A stretch of DNA of 64,000 bases from Enterococcus saigonensis (GCF_011397115.1 NZ_AP022823.1:1-64000), one strand, 5' to 3'. Counted from the stretch's first letter, positions 53,024 to 61,545 are shown. Translations and numbers: made by a program. The notes: generated by a model not told the origin, from the letters alone.

Positions 53024-53133
53024 GTTTAGTTTTGGTGCTTGCCACCCGCCGGACCCTTACGTTCCGGATTTGTATCGAGTTTAGTTTTGGTGCTCGCCAC
53101 CCGCCGGACCCTTATGTTCCGGATTTATATCAA
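53024..53133 (-). ncRNA. Two 55-nt tandem repeats, candidate antitoxin RNA
   Basis: Copies at 53024-53078 and 53079-53133 are alike except for four or five positions. On the minus strand each holds tccggaacgtaagggtccgg (hairpin with tccgg arms) and ggtggcaagcacc (hairpin ggtg/cacc), then a single-stranded caaaactaaac. A promoter lies before them at 53168-53197 and a terminator after. Two-copy arrays of 34-55-nt repeats are what antitoxin RNAs of type III systems look like. A tandem riboswitch is the main alternative. Confidence 0.6.
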
Positions 53134-53167
53134 GTTGACTATGAGCCTGCTCTCATTTGTATATATA

Positions 53168-53197
53168 ATATACCAAAAAAAGGTTGATTTGTCCAAT
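53168..53197 (-). promoter_or_regulatory. Promoter of the 55-nt repeat RNA
   Basis: Minus strand: ttggac (53197-53192), 18-bp spacer, tatatt (53173-53168). Predicted start near 53161; the first nucleotides can fold as atgag/ctcat. Confidence 0.6.
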
Positions 53198-53248
53198 ACT
53201 GTGGGTGATTATAACCGTCTTACTGTGCTTATCTATTATATAATACAA

Positions 53249-53800
53249 TCAAAAACCTAACCGAAAATTTAATAACGTTTCACTGATTTCATCTTCATTA
53301 ATTCCGATGTAGCGTTTGGTAATCTTCTCGCTGCTGTGACCAAAGATTTCCATTAAGGTGGCCACGTCTTTGGTTTTCTTGTAATAGTGGTAACCAAAGG
53401 TTTTTCGTAGGGTGTGGGTGCCGATATCGTCCCTTCCTAACAGCTTCGCGACCTTTTGAAACATCTGGTAGACCGTATTGACTTCTAAATGGCCGCCCTT
53501 AGTACTGGGAAACAAGTAAGCCTCCGGATCTAAGGGTGCGGTATAGCCGTGAATCAAGTCCTGTAAGCTGCTTAAGTATAAAATGCGTGTTTTCCCTGTC
53601 TTTTGCTCCACGATGCGCGGGTTTTTTGAGGTAATCACGTCTTTTTTCTTGAGTTTGACGATGTCGGACATGCGCAGACCGCTGTTAATTCCAATTAGAA
53701 ACAAGAAAACGTCACGTTCCGCATTTTTATTCCGTCGCAGGCAAAATAAAAAATCATTAATCTCCTGTTGCGACCGTAGTGGCTGAACATTATAGCCCAT
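53249..53800 (-). CDS. Tyrosine recombinase (short)
   Basis: 183 residues. R in NSGLRMSDIVKL, K in VEQKTGKTRIL, HTLRKTFGYH (H-x-x-R), FGHSSEKITKRYIGIN (H and nucleophile Y). Like the 199-residue enzyme at 41449, it lacks an N-terminal core-binding domain, and the two are only about 35 percent alike. It ends about 50 bp from the promoter of the repeat RNA. The gap 53801-54091 has no gene. Confidence 0.88.
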   Translation of the reverse strand: MGYNVQPLRSQQEINDFLFCLRRNKNAERDVFLFLIGINSGLRMSDIVKLKKKDVITSKNPRIVEQKTGKTRILYLSSLQDLIHGYTAPLDPEAYLFPSTKGGHLEVNTVYQMFQKVAKLLGRDDIGTHTLRKTFGYHYYKKTKDVATLMEIFGHSSEKITKRYIGINEDEISETLLNFRLGF

Positions 53801-54091
53801 GACAATCCCTCCTTTTTAATCTGTTCGAATACATTATTATAGTTATTATAACACTAAATCGTGTGTTTGGGGGGAGTAAAAAAAAGAACCCTATAGGTAT
53901 AGGATTCTTGATACATGATTTTATACAATTTCATGTGTCTTGTATTCAAGTCACGCCACAAGAGTATGGTTGACATATCATTTTGACTTTGAACATCTAG
54001 ATAAATATAAATAAATAATAGAGATAAAAAATGTAGTGTAATCCTTAATTATCTCTATTACTCGATTAATTTGAAGGTGTGCAATCATTCT

Positions 54092-56017
54092 TTAGACTGC
54101 CCTTAGCAATCGAAGTCCATTCAAAATAACAACCAATGTACTTCCTTCATGAATAATGACACTGATGGCAATATCCGTTAAGCCCAAGAAACTAACGACA
54201 ATTAAAAAAGCAACAACGGCCATTGAAAAAATAATATTCTGCCAAATAACACGGTTCATTTTCGAAGAAATATTATGAGATTGTACCAATTTTGATAAAT
54301 TGTTTTGCATTAAAACTAAATCAGATACCTCTACTGCCACATCAGTCCCATCTCCCATAGCGATTCCCACATCTGCATTAACAAGAGCAGGAGCATCATT
54401 TACACCGTCTCCAACCATGGCGGTCACACCGTATTTTTCTTTTTGTTCGTCTATTATTCTGGATTTGTCTTCCGGCATGACATTTGCAATCACTTCATCT
54501 ATTCCCAATTGTTTAGCAACCGCTTTTCCCGTCATTTCTGAGTCACCAGTAATTAATGTGGTGTGTATACCTTGTTTTCTGAAATACTCAATGGTTGCTT
54601 TTGCATGTTCACTTGGAATGTCCATGAGGGCAATAAGGCCTAGAACCTCTTCATCTACTGCTACGTACACGACTGTCTTACCTTCTGAAGCCCATTCATT
54701 ATTTAAACGACTATACTCATCTGAAACATCATCAAACGAAGTCGGTTTTCCTATACGATAATTTCTCCCTTTGTAATCTCCTGTCAATCCTTTACCAATC
54801 TGGTTTTCTACATCAATAGTTAGTTTGTTTTTTTGCTCAAACTTTCTTAGAATAGCATCTGCTAAAGGGTGATTGGATTCTTTTTCAAGAGCTACTACGA
54901 TATCAATCATGTTTTCTTCGTTCACGGAATCAGCAAAATAATAATTGGTTACTTCAGGTTTTCCTTTGGTCAAGGTGCCCGTCTTATCAAATGCAATTGC
55001 TTTAATATCGGCTAATTGAGACAGGTAAGAACTACCTTTTGAAAGGACTCCTTTTTTGGCTAAATTAGAAGTCGTCGATAGCGTTGCCGAGACAGTAGCT
55101 GCTGCTAAAGCACACGGTGAAGCTGCAACTAAAAGGACTAATCCTCTATAGACACTTTGTGACCATGTCCAATCAAGTAGAAAAGGTGCCAATAACATGA
55201 ATAACGGAATGGCAATTAAAACAACTGTGACGTATTTGGGTTCAAATTTTTGGATAATACTCGCAGCTTTTGTTTGGTTATCTTGGTTCTGGTTCACTAA
55301 TTGTAAAATTTTTGAAAATACTGTATCTTCGTTTTCTTTGGTGACTTTCATCGTGAAGCTACCTGTTCCATTAATTGTACTCCCGAAGACGCCATCTCCT
55401 TTGTATTTCTCTTTCGGGATACTTTCTCCATTAATAGACGACTCATCAATGGATGTAGATCCAGACAAAATGACGCCATCAATAGGTACTTGATCGCCAT
55501 TCAAAACTTGAAGTTGATCTCCCACTTTTAATTCACTGACATCTACATTTTTTGTACTGCCATCAGGTAGGATTAACCGGGCAGTCGTTGGATTCATTTC
55601 GAGTAATTTCGTTATTTCTCGTTTGCTTCTTCCTTCTGCATAATCTTCCAAAAAATGTGCTCCAGAAAAAATAAGAATCAATAATGTTCCTTCCCAAAAA
55701 TTCCCCATTAAAGAAGCTCCGATTGCCGCTAATCCCATTAAAATATGAGAATTAGGCATGAACTTTTTTTGGTTTTTTGAGTTCTCAATTGTTTCTCCAA
55801 GGCCTTCAAGAACAATGACATGATACCCAGCGCTGATTGTAGCGATTGAGAACAAAACATTTTGTAGCAACTGATAATCTTCATTCAAAAATAGAGCAAT
55901 CACTGCTAATGCTAAACCAACAAAGTACAAAACGACTGGCATTTTCCCATGATCATGATCGTGACCGTGGTTGTGATTATGCTTTTCTTGAGACTGTTGT
56001 TTTTGGACAGTTTCCAT
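54092..56017 (-). CDS. P1B-type metal-exporting ATPase (P1B-4 signature), second copy
   Basis: 641 residues. His-rich N-terminus (HNHNHGHDHDHGKMP), actuator SINGES, metal site ASPCALAAA, DKTGTLTKGKP, MVGDGVNDAPALVNADVG and HEGSTLVVILNGLRLL. Same P1B-4 class as 43571-45538 (likely Co, Zn, Cd or Fe(II)). The ATG at 56017 is used because agggaggcaatagaa precedes it; the longer reading has no ribosome-binding site. It is divergent from an ArsR gene, with a palindromic operator between. Confidence 0.92.
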   Translation of the reverse strand: METVQKQQSQEKHNHNHGHDHDHGKMPVVLYFVGLALAVIALFLNEDYQLLQNVLFSIATISAGYHVIVLEGLGETIENSKNQKKFMPNSHILMGLAAIGASLMGNFWEGTLLILIFSGAHFLEDYAEGRSKREITKLLEMNPTTARLILPDGSTKNVDVSELKVGDQLQVLNGDQVPIDGVILSGSTSIDESSINGESIPKEKYKGDGVFGSTINGTGSFTMKVTKENEDTVFSKILQLVNQNQDNQTKAASIIQKFEPKYVTVVLIAIPLFMLLAPFLLDWTWSQSVYRGLVLLVAASPCALAAATVSATLSTTSNLAKKGVLSKGSSYLSQLADIKAIAFDKTGTLTKGKPEVTNYYFADSVNEENMIDIVVALEKESNHPLADAILRKFEQKNKLTIDVENQIGKGLTGDYKGRNYRIGKPTSFDDVSDEYSRLNNEWASEGKTVVYVAVDEEVLGLIALMDIPSEHAKATIEYFRKQGIHTTLITGDSEMTGKAVAKQLGIDEVIANVMPEDKSRIIDEQKEKYGVTAMVGDGVNDAPALVNADVGIAMGDGTDVAVEVSDLVLMQNNLSKLVQSHNISSKMNRVIWQNIIFSMAVVAFLIVVSFLGLTDIAISVIIHEGSTLVVILNGLRLLRAV

Positions 56018-56146
56018 TTCTATTGCCTCCCTATATAATTTATAAGTCCTTTGTTTTCCATCATTTACTTCTTGAATCACAAAAATTTCCGCTATTTCTG
56101 GATCCTTTCGTCTATTCCAAAAGTAAATCGTAATGAATCTACTTTA

Positions 56147-56168
56147 CATATGACTAACTAATCATATG
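56147..56168. promoter_or_regulatory. Palindromic ArsR-type operator between the ATPase and its regulator
   Basis: 22 bp, catatgactaactaatcatatg apart from the centre, with perfect catatga/tcatatg ends. A second set of catatg and atatgaac half-sites is at 56264-56297, before the regulator gene. Both would allow control of the two divergent promoters. Confidence 0.7.
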
Positions 56169-56315
56169 TTTGTATTCTCATTTTATATCGCTATATACGT
56201 TTTGTCAAGATAAAGAGAACGCAACTTCTCTTTTATAAACAAAAGATTAGCATTGTTTCGCTCATATGGTAATATAGATATGAACGAAAGGTCATATGAA
56301 AGGAATAAAAACACT

Positions 56316-56630
56316 ATGGATATAAAAACAACTTCTCCAATCGATAAAGAATCTATTCTGTCAATAAGCAAACTATTTAAGGTGATTAGTGATCCTACAC
56401 GATTGTCGGTTCTCTTTCTTTTACAGAAAAAAGAGTGTAGTGTTGGAAATATCGCTATTTCTCTGGACATGGAACAGTCTGCTATTTCTCATCAATTAAA
56501 AACGTTGAAAGACGCACGCTTAGTAAAATCAAGAAGAGAAGGAAAAAGTATGCTTTACAGTTTAGATGACCTTCATGTTTTTAGTATTCTCGAACAAGTT
56601 TTAACTCATGTCAGTGAATTAGAAAAATAA
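56316..56630 (+). CDS. CzrA-like ArsR-family repressor
   Basis: 104 residues from the ATG at 56316 (MDIKTTSPIDKES; gaaaggaataaaaacact before it). Winged helix: SDPTRLSVLFLLQKKECSVGNIAISLDMEQSAISHQLKTLKDARLVKSRREGKSMLYSLDDLHVFSILEQVLTHVSE. The recognition helix lacks CxC; the alpha-5 helix has D-x-H...H (DDLHVFSILEQVLTHVSE), the zinc/cobalt site of CzrA. It is followed by a CDF pump gene, as in czrAB operons. Confidence 0.9.
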   Translation: MDIKTTSPIDKESILSISKLFKVISDPTRLSVLFLLQKKECSVGNIAISLDMEQSAISHQLKTLKDARLVKSRREGKSMLYSLDDLHVFSILEQVLTHVSELEK

Positions 56631-56673
56631 AACCAATTAGTTATGTAGCATACAAACTTAGGAGGTTTTTAAA

Positions 56674-57582
56674 ATGTCAAAATCAGATAAAAATCATAAT
56701 CACTCGCATCAGGATCAATCGAAAAAAAATATTAAAATTGCTTTCTTCATAAATTTTATTTTCTCCATAAGTGAATTTTTCTTTGGGTTTCTTTTCAATA
56801 GTGTGTCCATTATGTCTGACGCAGTTCATGATTTAGGGGACTCTATTTCAATTGGATTCGCTTGGTTTTTTCAAGGTTATTCAGAGAAAAAACAAGATGA
56901 ACGGTTCACCTTTGGCTATAACCGATTTTCTTTACTGGGCGCGCTGATAACTGGCGTTGTGCTAATTAGTGGCTCGTTCTTTATGATCTATCGTAGTGTG
57001 CCACGTTTGCTTGACCCACAACCCGTAAATTATAGTGGCATGTTCTGGCTTTCTCTCGTAGCTATTGCATTGAATGGATATGCTGCTTGGATTTTAAGCA
57101 AAGGCACATCCAAAAATGAGGGTATGTTGAACCTCCATATGCTGGAAGACGTATTAGGGTGGATTGGAGTCTTGATTGTGAGTATTCTAATGAACTTTAC
57201 CGAGGCATATCGTCTGGATCCTATCTTATCGATTTTGATTGCACTCTATATCCTCTACAAAACCATTCCTGAATTTTTCACCACAATGAAAATTTTATTG
57301 AATGGTTCGCCTGAAAATGTAAACGTAAAGAGCTTGGCGAATTCCATTAAAAATGTTCCTGCTGTAAAAGACCTCTCACATTTTCACATTTGGTCACTGG
57401 ACGGGGAAGAAAACGCCCTTATCGTCACGGTTCTTATAGACCCTTCAGACATAGACAAGGCTAGGGAAATAAAAGAAGTAATTGCAGAAATCGCACATGA
57501 ATCCAGTGTGAAAAATCATATCACAATAGAAATAACAACAAGTAAAGAAGAACTTGAGAAAGGATACTCCCACAACACTTAG
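56674..57582 (+). CDS. Cation diffusion facilitator (zinc/cobalt/cadmium antiporter)
   Basis: 302 residues, six membrane segments. Metal site A: SDAVHDLGDSISIG in helix 2 (D, H, D) and HMLEDVLGWIG in helix 5 (H, D). His-rich N-terminus (NHNHSHQDQ). C-terminal cytoplasmic domain with DLSHFHIWSLDGEENALIVTVLI. CzcD/ZitB family; exports divalent metal in exchange for protons. Ribosome-binding site ggaggttttttaaa type before the ATG; 43 bp after the repressor, so one operon. Confidence 0.94.
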   Translation: MSKSDKNHNHSHQDQSKKNIKIAFFINFIFSISEFFFGFLFNSVSIMSDAVHDLGDSISIGFAWFFQGYSEKKQDERFTFGYNRFSLLGALITGVVLISGSFFMIYRSVPRLLDPQPVNYSGMFWLSLVAIALNGYAAWILSKGTSKNEGMLNLHMLEDVLGWIGVLIVSILMNFTEAYRLDPILSILIALYILYKTIPEFFTTMKILLNGSPENVNVKSLANSIKNVPAVKDLSHFHIWSLDGEENALIVTVLIDPSDIDKAREIKEVIAEIAHESSVKNHITIEITTSKEELEKGYSHNT

Positions 57583-57621
57583 GATAGTCCTACACTAAAA
57601 ATACCTCATTATTTGAAAAGC

Positions 57622-57660
57622 AAAAAAGGCAGCGACTAAACAAATCGCTGCCTCTCTTTT
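57622..57660. terminator. Bidirectional terminator between cdf and cadD
   Basis: aaaaaaggcagcga and tcgctgcctctctttt pair; A and T runs on either side serve the two convergent genes. Confidence 0.85.
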
Positions 57661-57681
57661 TATCTTTCGTGATTATGATTT

Positions 57682-58308
57682 TTAAAAACCTAGTAGCGTT
57701 TGTATCGTCCCGTTCTCTACCAAGATAAAGATTCCTAATCCAATAAACACGATTGGAACAATGATTCGTTCATACTTTTCTAACGTTTCGGAAACAAAGG
57801 AAATTTTTGCCAACTTATAACTGATAAAGCAAAGAATCGCAATCGAGATAACGAATACTACTAAGGCAATTAAAATTTCTGAAAAAGCTAACGAAGTAAA
57901 GTAGGGAATATAAATCCCTAAATTGTCTCCACCTGACGCAATGGTTATTAAGGCAACAGTCCAGAATAACCGACTGGTTCCTCTAGATTCTAGTTTTTCA
58001 ACGACTTCCTCTTCTTCTTCCTCCTCTTCGCCTATCACAGCGACACGGATACCTAAATAAATTGGAATTAATCCAAGAAGTCCAATGATCCAATCTTGCG
58101 GAATAAAATTCAGCACATAAGCAGCAAACAAACTTACAGCTACCAAAATGCCTGTTCCAAGATATTGACCCCAAAAAATGTGTCGAATACCTTTTTGTGT
58201 GTGACTTTGAGAAAAGATAATGAGCAAGATAAACAAATAATCAATGCTCGTAGAAATGTAAACAGCGATAGCTGAAAAAATACTTTGTAACAAAATAACT
58301 TCCTCCAA
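57682..58308 (-). CDS. cadD: CadD cadmium-resistance transporter, copy 1
   Basis: 208 residues, about five membrane helices. The family pattern is AVYISTSIDYLFILLIIFSQ, HIFWGQYLGTGILVAVS, ASGGDNLGIYIPYF and KYERIIVPIVFIGLGIFILVENGTI. A cytoplasmic loop holds an eight-glutamate run, which may attract cations. CadD gives cadmium resistance in staphylococci and enterococci. It starts 1 bp after its regulator's stop. About 88 percent identical by eye to copy 2 (59570-60202). Confidence 0.9.
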   Translation of the reverse strand: MEEVILLQSIFSAIAVYISTSIDYLFILLIIFSQSHTQKGIRHIFWGQYLGTGILVAVSLFAAYVLNFIPQDWIIGLLGLIPIYLGIRVAVIGEEEEEEEEVVEKLESRGTSRLFWTVALITIASGGDNLGIYIPYFTSLAFSEILIALVVFVISIAILCFISYKLAKISFVSETLEKYERIIVPIVFIGLGIFILVENGTIQTLLGF

Positions 58309-58309
58309 A

Positions 58310-58672
58310 CTAAGATTTCATAGATAGATTTTCTGATAACTTTAAAAAAACACGAATAGCGGAAAGGATGTCTTCATTCGCTAAAGAGTAATAAACTACT
58401 TTTCCATCTTGACGTGATTTTGCCATTCCATGTTTTTTTAAAAAACGTAAATGGTGTGACGTTGTAGCGACACTAGCAGTAAGTATTTCTGCTAAATCAC
58501 AGACGCACATTTCCTTATAGGTTTCTAAAGCATAGAAAATTTTAATTCTAGAAAAATCGCTGAAACATTTCCCTAACACAAGTAAGTTTGAAAAATCTTT
58601 TTGATCCAATTTATTTTTTATTCCATTTACTTTTTCTTTATGTACGACAGTCACTTGGCAAACTTTTTTCAT
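58310..58672 (-). CDS. cadX: CadX/CadC-type ArsR repressor, copy 1
   Basis: 120 residues. Metal-site cysteines in KKVCQVTVV (N-terminal) and the recognition-region CVCDLAEIL motif (C-x-C), as in cadmium sensor CadC. Winged helix SVATTSHHLRFLKKHGMAKSRQDGKVVYYSL. Represses the cadX-cadD operon until Cd or Zn binds. Differs from copy 2 at only 7 of 120 residues. Confidence 0.92.
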   Translation of the reverse strand: MKKVCQVTVVHKEKVNGIKNKLDQKDFSNLLVLGKCFSDFSRIKIFYALETYKEMCVCDLAEILTASVATTSHHLRFLKKHGMAKSRQDGKVVYYSLANEDILSAIRVFLKLSENLSMKS

Positions 58673-58685
58673 TCATCTCACCTCA

Positions 58686-58707
58686 CATTCAAACGATTGT
58701 TTGAATG
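58686..58707. promoter_or_regulatory. CadX operator, copy 1
   Basis: cattcaaac-gatt-gtttgaatg: 9-bp perfect arms. The same sequence is at 60580-60601 before copy 2. Confidence 0.8.
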
Positions 58708-58853
58708 AAGTATATCTATTTGATCACTCGTTAGTCAATCTACCTTAATTCCAATACACTGTTATAAGCAATTTCCTGTATTCACAACATCTTTGACGTA
58801 CTTAAACAAGTACATTACAATAGTAAAAAAGATGTTAAAGGGAGGAATAGCTT

Positions 58854-59108
58854 ATGTCTATCGTAAACCCTAGCCAAGCTAGAAAAGTCTTTTATCAACT
58901 ATTGAAAGACGTCAACAAAACTAACGAACCCATTTATATCTCTGGCAAAAACGAAGAAAGTGAAGCAGTTATGGTCAGTAAAAAAGACTGGGACGCAATT
59001 CAAGAAACATTATACCTTCAATCTGCTGGCGTAGCAGATGTGATCCACCAGCGTGAACAAGAAAATGAGTTTGTTGCATTGGAGGATATCGATTGGGATA
59101 CTCTGTAA
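58854..59108 (+). CDS. Phd/YefM-family antitoxin (Axe-type)
   Basis: 84 residues. N-terminal DNA-binding part (SIVNPSQARKVFYQLLKDVNKTNEPIYISGKNEESEAVMVSKKDWDAIQETLYL) is the Phd/YefM fold; the C-terminal acidic tail (ENEFVALEDIDWDTL) binds the toxin. Overlaps the toxin gene by 16 bp. Preceded by aaagggaggaatagctt. Sits between the two cad cassettes. Confidence 0.9.
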   Translation: MSIVNPSQARKVFYQLLKDVNKTNEPIYISGKNEESEAVMVSKKDWDAIQETLYLQSAGVADVIHQREQENEFVALEDIDWDTL

Positions 59109-59359
59109 AATTAGCAAAATCAGCTACAAAAGACCTGAAACATTTAAAAGGGGCTCATTTAGATCAAAAATTTAAAAATCTCATGGAAGTTTTAAAGGAG
59201 AATCCGTTCCAAAATCCCCCGCCTTATGAGAAATTAGTCGGAAATTTAAAAGATAAATATTCACGTCGTTTAAATATTCAGCACCGGGTGGTTTATTCGG
59301 TGGATAATGACGCCAAAGAAGTCATTATTTGGTCTACTTGGACGCACTATGAAAGATAG
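59093..59359 (+). CDS. Txe/YoeB-family mRNA interferase toxin
   Basis: 88 residues: YSVKLAKSATKDLKHLKGAHL..., NPPPYEKLVGNLKDKYSRRLNIQHRVVYSVDNDAKEVIIWSTWTHYER. The LxGxLxxxYSRRLNxxHRVVY and C-terminal H-Y motifs mark the YoeB/Txe RelE-fold endoribonucleases. It cleaves mRNA in the ribosome when free of antitoxin. Followed by an A/T-rich hairpin at about 59362-59392. Confidence 0.92.
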   Translation: MGYSVKLAKSATKDLKHLKGAHLDQKFKNLMEVLKENPFQNPPPYEKLVGNLKDKYSRRLNIQHRVVYSVDNDAKEVIIWSTWTHYER

Positions 59360-59501
59360 AAAAAACTTTTTAAAAAGTTTTTTCTATCTTTTTTGACTAA
59401 AAATATGAGATAAAAACAACCTTGCTAAAGCAATTTTCTCGATACACTACTTTATCTAATTTCATGTATCGAATTATATTACTTAGATAATGCGCCAATC
59501 T

Positions 59502-59554
59502 GTTAGTACAAAAAAAAGACAACGAGTTTTAATCGCTGTCTTTTTTTGTACTAA
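59502..59554. terminator. Terminator after cadD copy 2
   Basis: Arms gttagtacaaaaaaagac and gtctttttttgtactaac around gttttaatcgct; minus-strand T run ends the second cad operon. Confidence 0.8.
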
Positions 59555-59569
59555 CAATCAAACTATTTA

Positions 59570-60202
59570 TTAATTAAATAAACTCAATACAGTTTGAATC
59601 GTACCATTTTCGATCAATATATAAATTCCTAAGCCAATAAACACTATAGGAACAAGGATTCGTTCATATTTTTCTAAGGTTTCGGAAACAAAAGAAATCT
59701 TGGCTAATTTGTAACTGATATAGCAAAGAACCGCAACAGAAATAGCAAATACGATTAGAGCGGTGACAATCTCTGAAAAAGATAACGAGGAAAAGTAAGG
59801 AATATAAATCCCTAAGTTATCGCCACCAGAAGCAATTGTTATTAAGGCAACGGTCCAAAAGAAGCGGTTTGTTCCTCTTGATTCAAGCTTTTCAACGACT
59901 TCCTCTTCTTCTTCCTCCTCTTCGCCAACCAATGCCACTCTGATTCCTAAGAAAATCGGAATTAGACCGAGAAGCCCAATGATCCAATCTTGCGGAATGA
60001 AATTCAGCACATATGCTGCAAATAAACTTACGGCTACTAAGATACCTGTTCCTAGATATTGACCCCAAAAAATCTGACGGAGCCCTTTTTTTGTATGACT
60101 TTGAGAAAAAATAATCAGCAAGATAAACAAATAATCAATGCTGGTAGAAATATAAACAGCGATAGCTGAAAAAATACTTTGTAACAAAATAACTTCCTCC
60201 AA
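59570..60202 (-). CDS. cadD: CadD cadmium-resistance transporter, copy 2
   Basis: 210 residues; same topology and motifs as copy 1, including the glutamate run (GEEEEEEEEVVEKL). Differences are scattered (for example QKGIRH against KKGLRQ, LLGF against VLSLFN at the end), mostly conservative, so both copies look functional. Starts 1 bp after cadX copy 2. Confidence 0.9.
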   Translation of the reverse strand: MEEVILLQSIFSAIAVYISTSIDYLFILLIIFSQSHTKKGLRQIFWGQYLGTGILVAVSLFAAYVLNFIPQDWIIGLLGLIPIFLGIRVALVGEEEEEEEEVVEKLESRGTNRFFWTVALITIASGGDNLGIYIPYFSSLSFSEIVTALIVFAISVAVLCYISYKLAKISFVSETLEKYERILVPIVFIGLGIYILIENGTIQTVLSLFN

Positions 60203-60203
60203 A

Positions 60204-60566
60204 CTAAGATTTCATAGATAGATTTTCTGATAACTTTAAAAAAACATGAATAGCGGAAAGGATGTCTTCATTCGCTAAAGAGTAATAAACTACTTTTCCA
60301 TCTTGACGTGATTTTGCCATTCCATGTTTTTTTAAAAAACGTAAATGGTGTGACGTTGTAGCGACACTAGCATTAAGTATTTCTGCTAAATCACAGACAC
60401 ACATTTCCTTATAGGTTTCTAAAGCATAAAAAATTTTAATTCTAGAAGAATCGCTGAAACATTTACCTAACACAAGTAAATTTGAAAAATCTTTTTGATC
60501 CAATTTATTTTTTATTACATTTACTTTTTCTTTATGTACGATAGCCACTTGGCAAACTTTTTCCAT
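60204..60566 (-). CDS. cadX: CadX/CadC-type ArsR repressor, copy 2
   Basis: 120 residues; VCQV and CVCDLAEIL metal cysteines and the SHHLRFLKKHGMAKSRQ recognition region are unchanged from copy 1. The promoter side is nearly identical to copy 1 for about 100 bp, then broken by IS1216 at 60684. Confidence 0.92.
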   Translation of the reverse strand: MEKVCQVAIVHKEKVNVIKNKLDQKDFSNLLVLGKCFSDSSRIKIFYALETYKEMCVCDLAEILNASVATTSHHLRFLKKHGMAKSRQDGKVVYYSLANEDILSAIHVFLKLSENLSMKS

Positions 60567-60579
60567 TCATCTCACCTCA

Positions 60580-60601
60580 CATTCAAACGATTGTTTGAAT
60601 G
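60580..60601. promoter_or_regulatory. CadX operator, copy 2
   Basis: Same 9-bp arms and gatt centre as at 58686-58707, 14 bp before cadX. Either repressor could therefore control either operon. Confidence 0.8.
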
Positions 60602-60683
60602 AAGTATATCTATTTGATCACTCGTTTGTCAATCTACCTTAATTCCAATACACTATTATAAGCAATTTCATGTGTTACAACTT

Positions 60684-61492
60684 GGTTCTGTTGCAAAGTT
60701 TTAAATAAAGAATAAAATCCCTTACGGTATCTATGATTTAAGCTGGGATTCCCAATAATACCTTGATTTCAGTACAGACCGAAAACCCGAAGAGAGTGCC
60801 TTCTTTTCGGGTTTTCTTATATAATCCTCGAATGGCTTCCATGCCTTTAATCGTGGTAGAGGCAGTGCGTAAACTTCGATAGAATTTATTGCGTCTCTTT
60901 ACTGGACGATGGTCTTGTTCAATCAAATTATTCAGGTATTTAATGATACGATGTTCTGTCCCTTGATAAAAGCCGTATTCTTTTAGTTTCTTAAAGGCAC
61001 TTGTAATAGAGGGGGCTTTATCTGTGACTACAACCTTCGGTTCATCAAACTGTTTCACTAACCGCTTAAGAAAAGCATAGGCTGCTTGTGTGTCCCGTTT
61101 TTTACGTAACCAAATATCCAAGGTTAAACCATCTGCATCGATGGCTCGATACAAATAATGCCATTTTCCTTTAATTTTGATGTACGTTTCATCCATTTTC
61201 CATGAATAAAAGGATTTTTTATTTTTCTTTTTCCAAATTTGATAGAGTAGTTTGCCATATTCTTGCACCCAACGATAAATCGTCGTATGAGAAACGTTAA
61301 TGCCACGATCATATAAGATTTCTTGAACTTCACGATAGCTAAGGTTATAACGAAGATAGTAGCCCACGGCTACAATAATCACATCCTGCTGAAATTGCTT
61401 TCCTTTAAAATGATTCATCGTCATTCCTCCTGCTATCTTTTTCTAATATTCTACCTTATTTGATAGTAGATTTAAAACTTTGCAACAGAACC
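60684..61492 (-). mobile_element. IS1216, 809 bp
   Basis: ggttctgttgcaaagtttta at the left (60684) and its inverse at the right (to 61492). One transposase, matching IS1216 from memory. Flanks (tacaactt, ctaaaaag) are not duplicated, so this is a recombination or cointegrate joint between the metal island and the 61544-64000 module. Confidence 0.93.
60738..61418 (-). CDS. IS1216 transposase (IS6 family)
   Basis: 226 residues from MNHFKGKQF (61418). Helix-turn-helix SYREVQEILYDRGINVS; DDE residues in KMDETYIKIKG, VTDKAPSI and IEQDHRPVKRR. The most common mobilising IS of vanA plasmids in E. faecium. Compare the related but distinct copy at 37943-38623. Confidence 0.95.
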   Translation of the reverse strand: MNHFKGKQFQQDVIIVAVGYYLRYNLSYREVQEILYDRGINVSHTTIYRWVQEYGKLLYQIWKKKNKKSFYSWKMDETYIKIKGKWHYLYRAIDADGLTLDIWLRKKRDTQAAYAFLKRLVKQFDEPKVVVTDKAPSITSAFKKLKEYGFYQGTEHRIIKYLNNLIEQDHRPVKRRNKFYRSLRTASTTIKGMEAIRGLYKKTRKEGTLFGFSVCTEIKVLLGIPA

Positions 61493-61494
61493 CT

Positions 61495-61545
61495 AAAAAG
61501 TATCAAAAAAAGGAAAAATAATTTTCCTTTTTTTGATACTTTTTT
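61495..61545 (-). terminator. Long terminator hairpin
   Basis: 23-bp arms (aaaaagtatcaaaaaaagg... with its complement) around a 3-base loop; ends the minus-strand gene 61544-61849. Confidence 0.8.

Noticed and set aside
53024..53133. 55-nt tandem repeats read as a CRISPR array or tandem riboswitch
   Set aside because: Only two copies with no spacers, so not CRISPR. A riboswitch cannot be fully excluded, but the downstream nuclease gene and the repeat-terminator-gene order fit an RNA antitoxin better.
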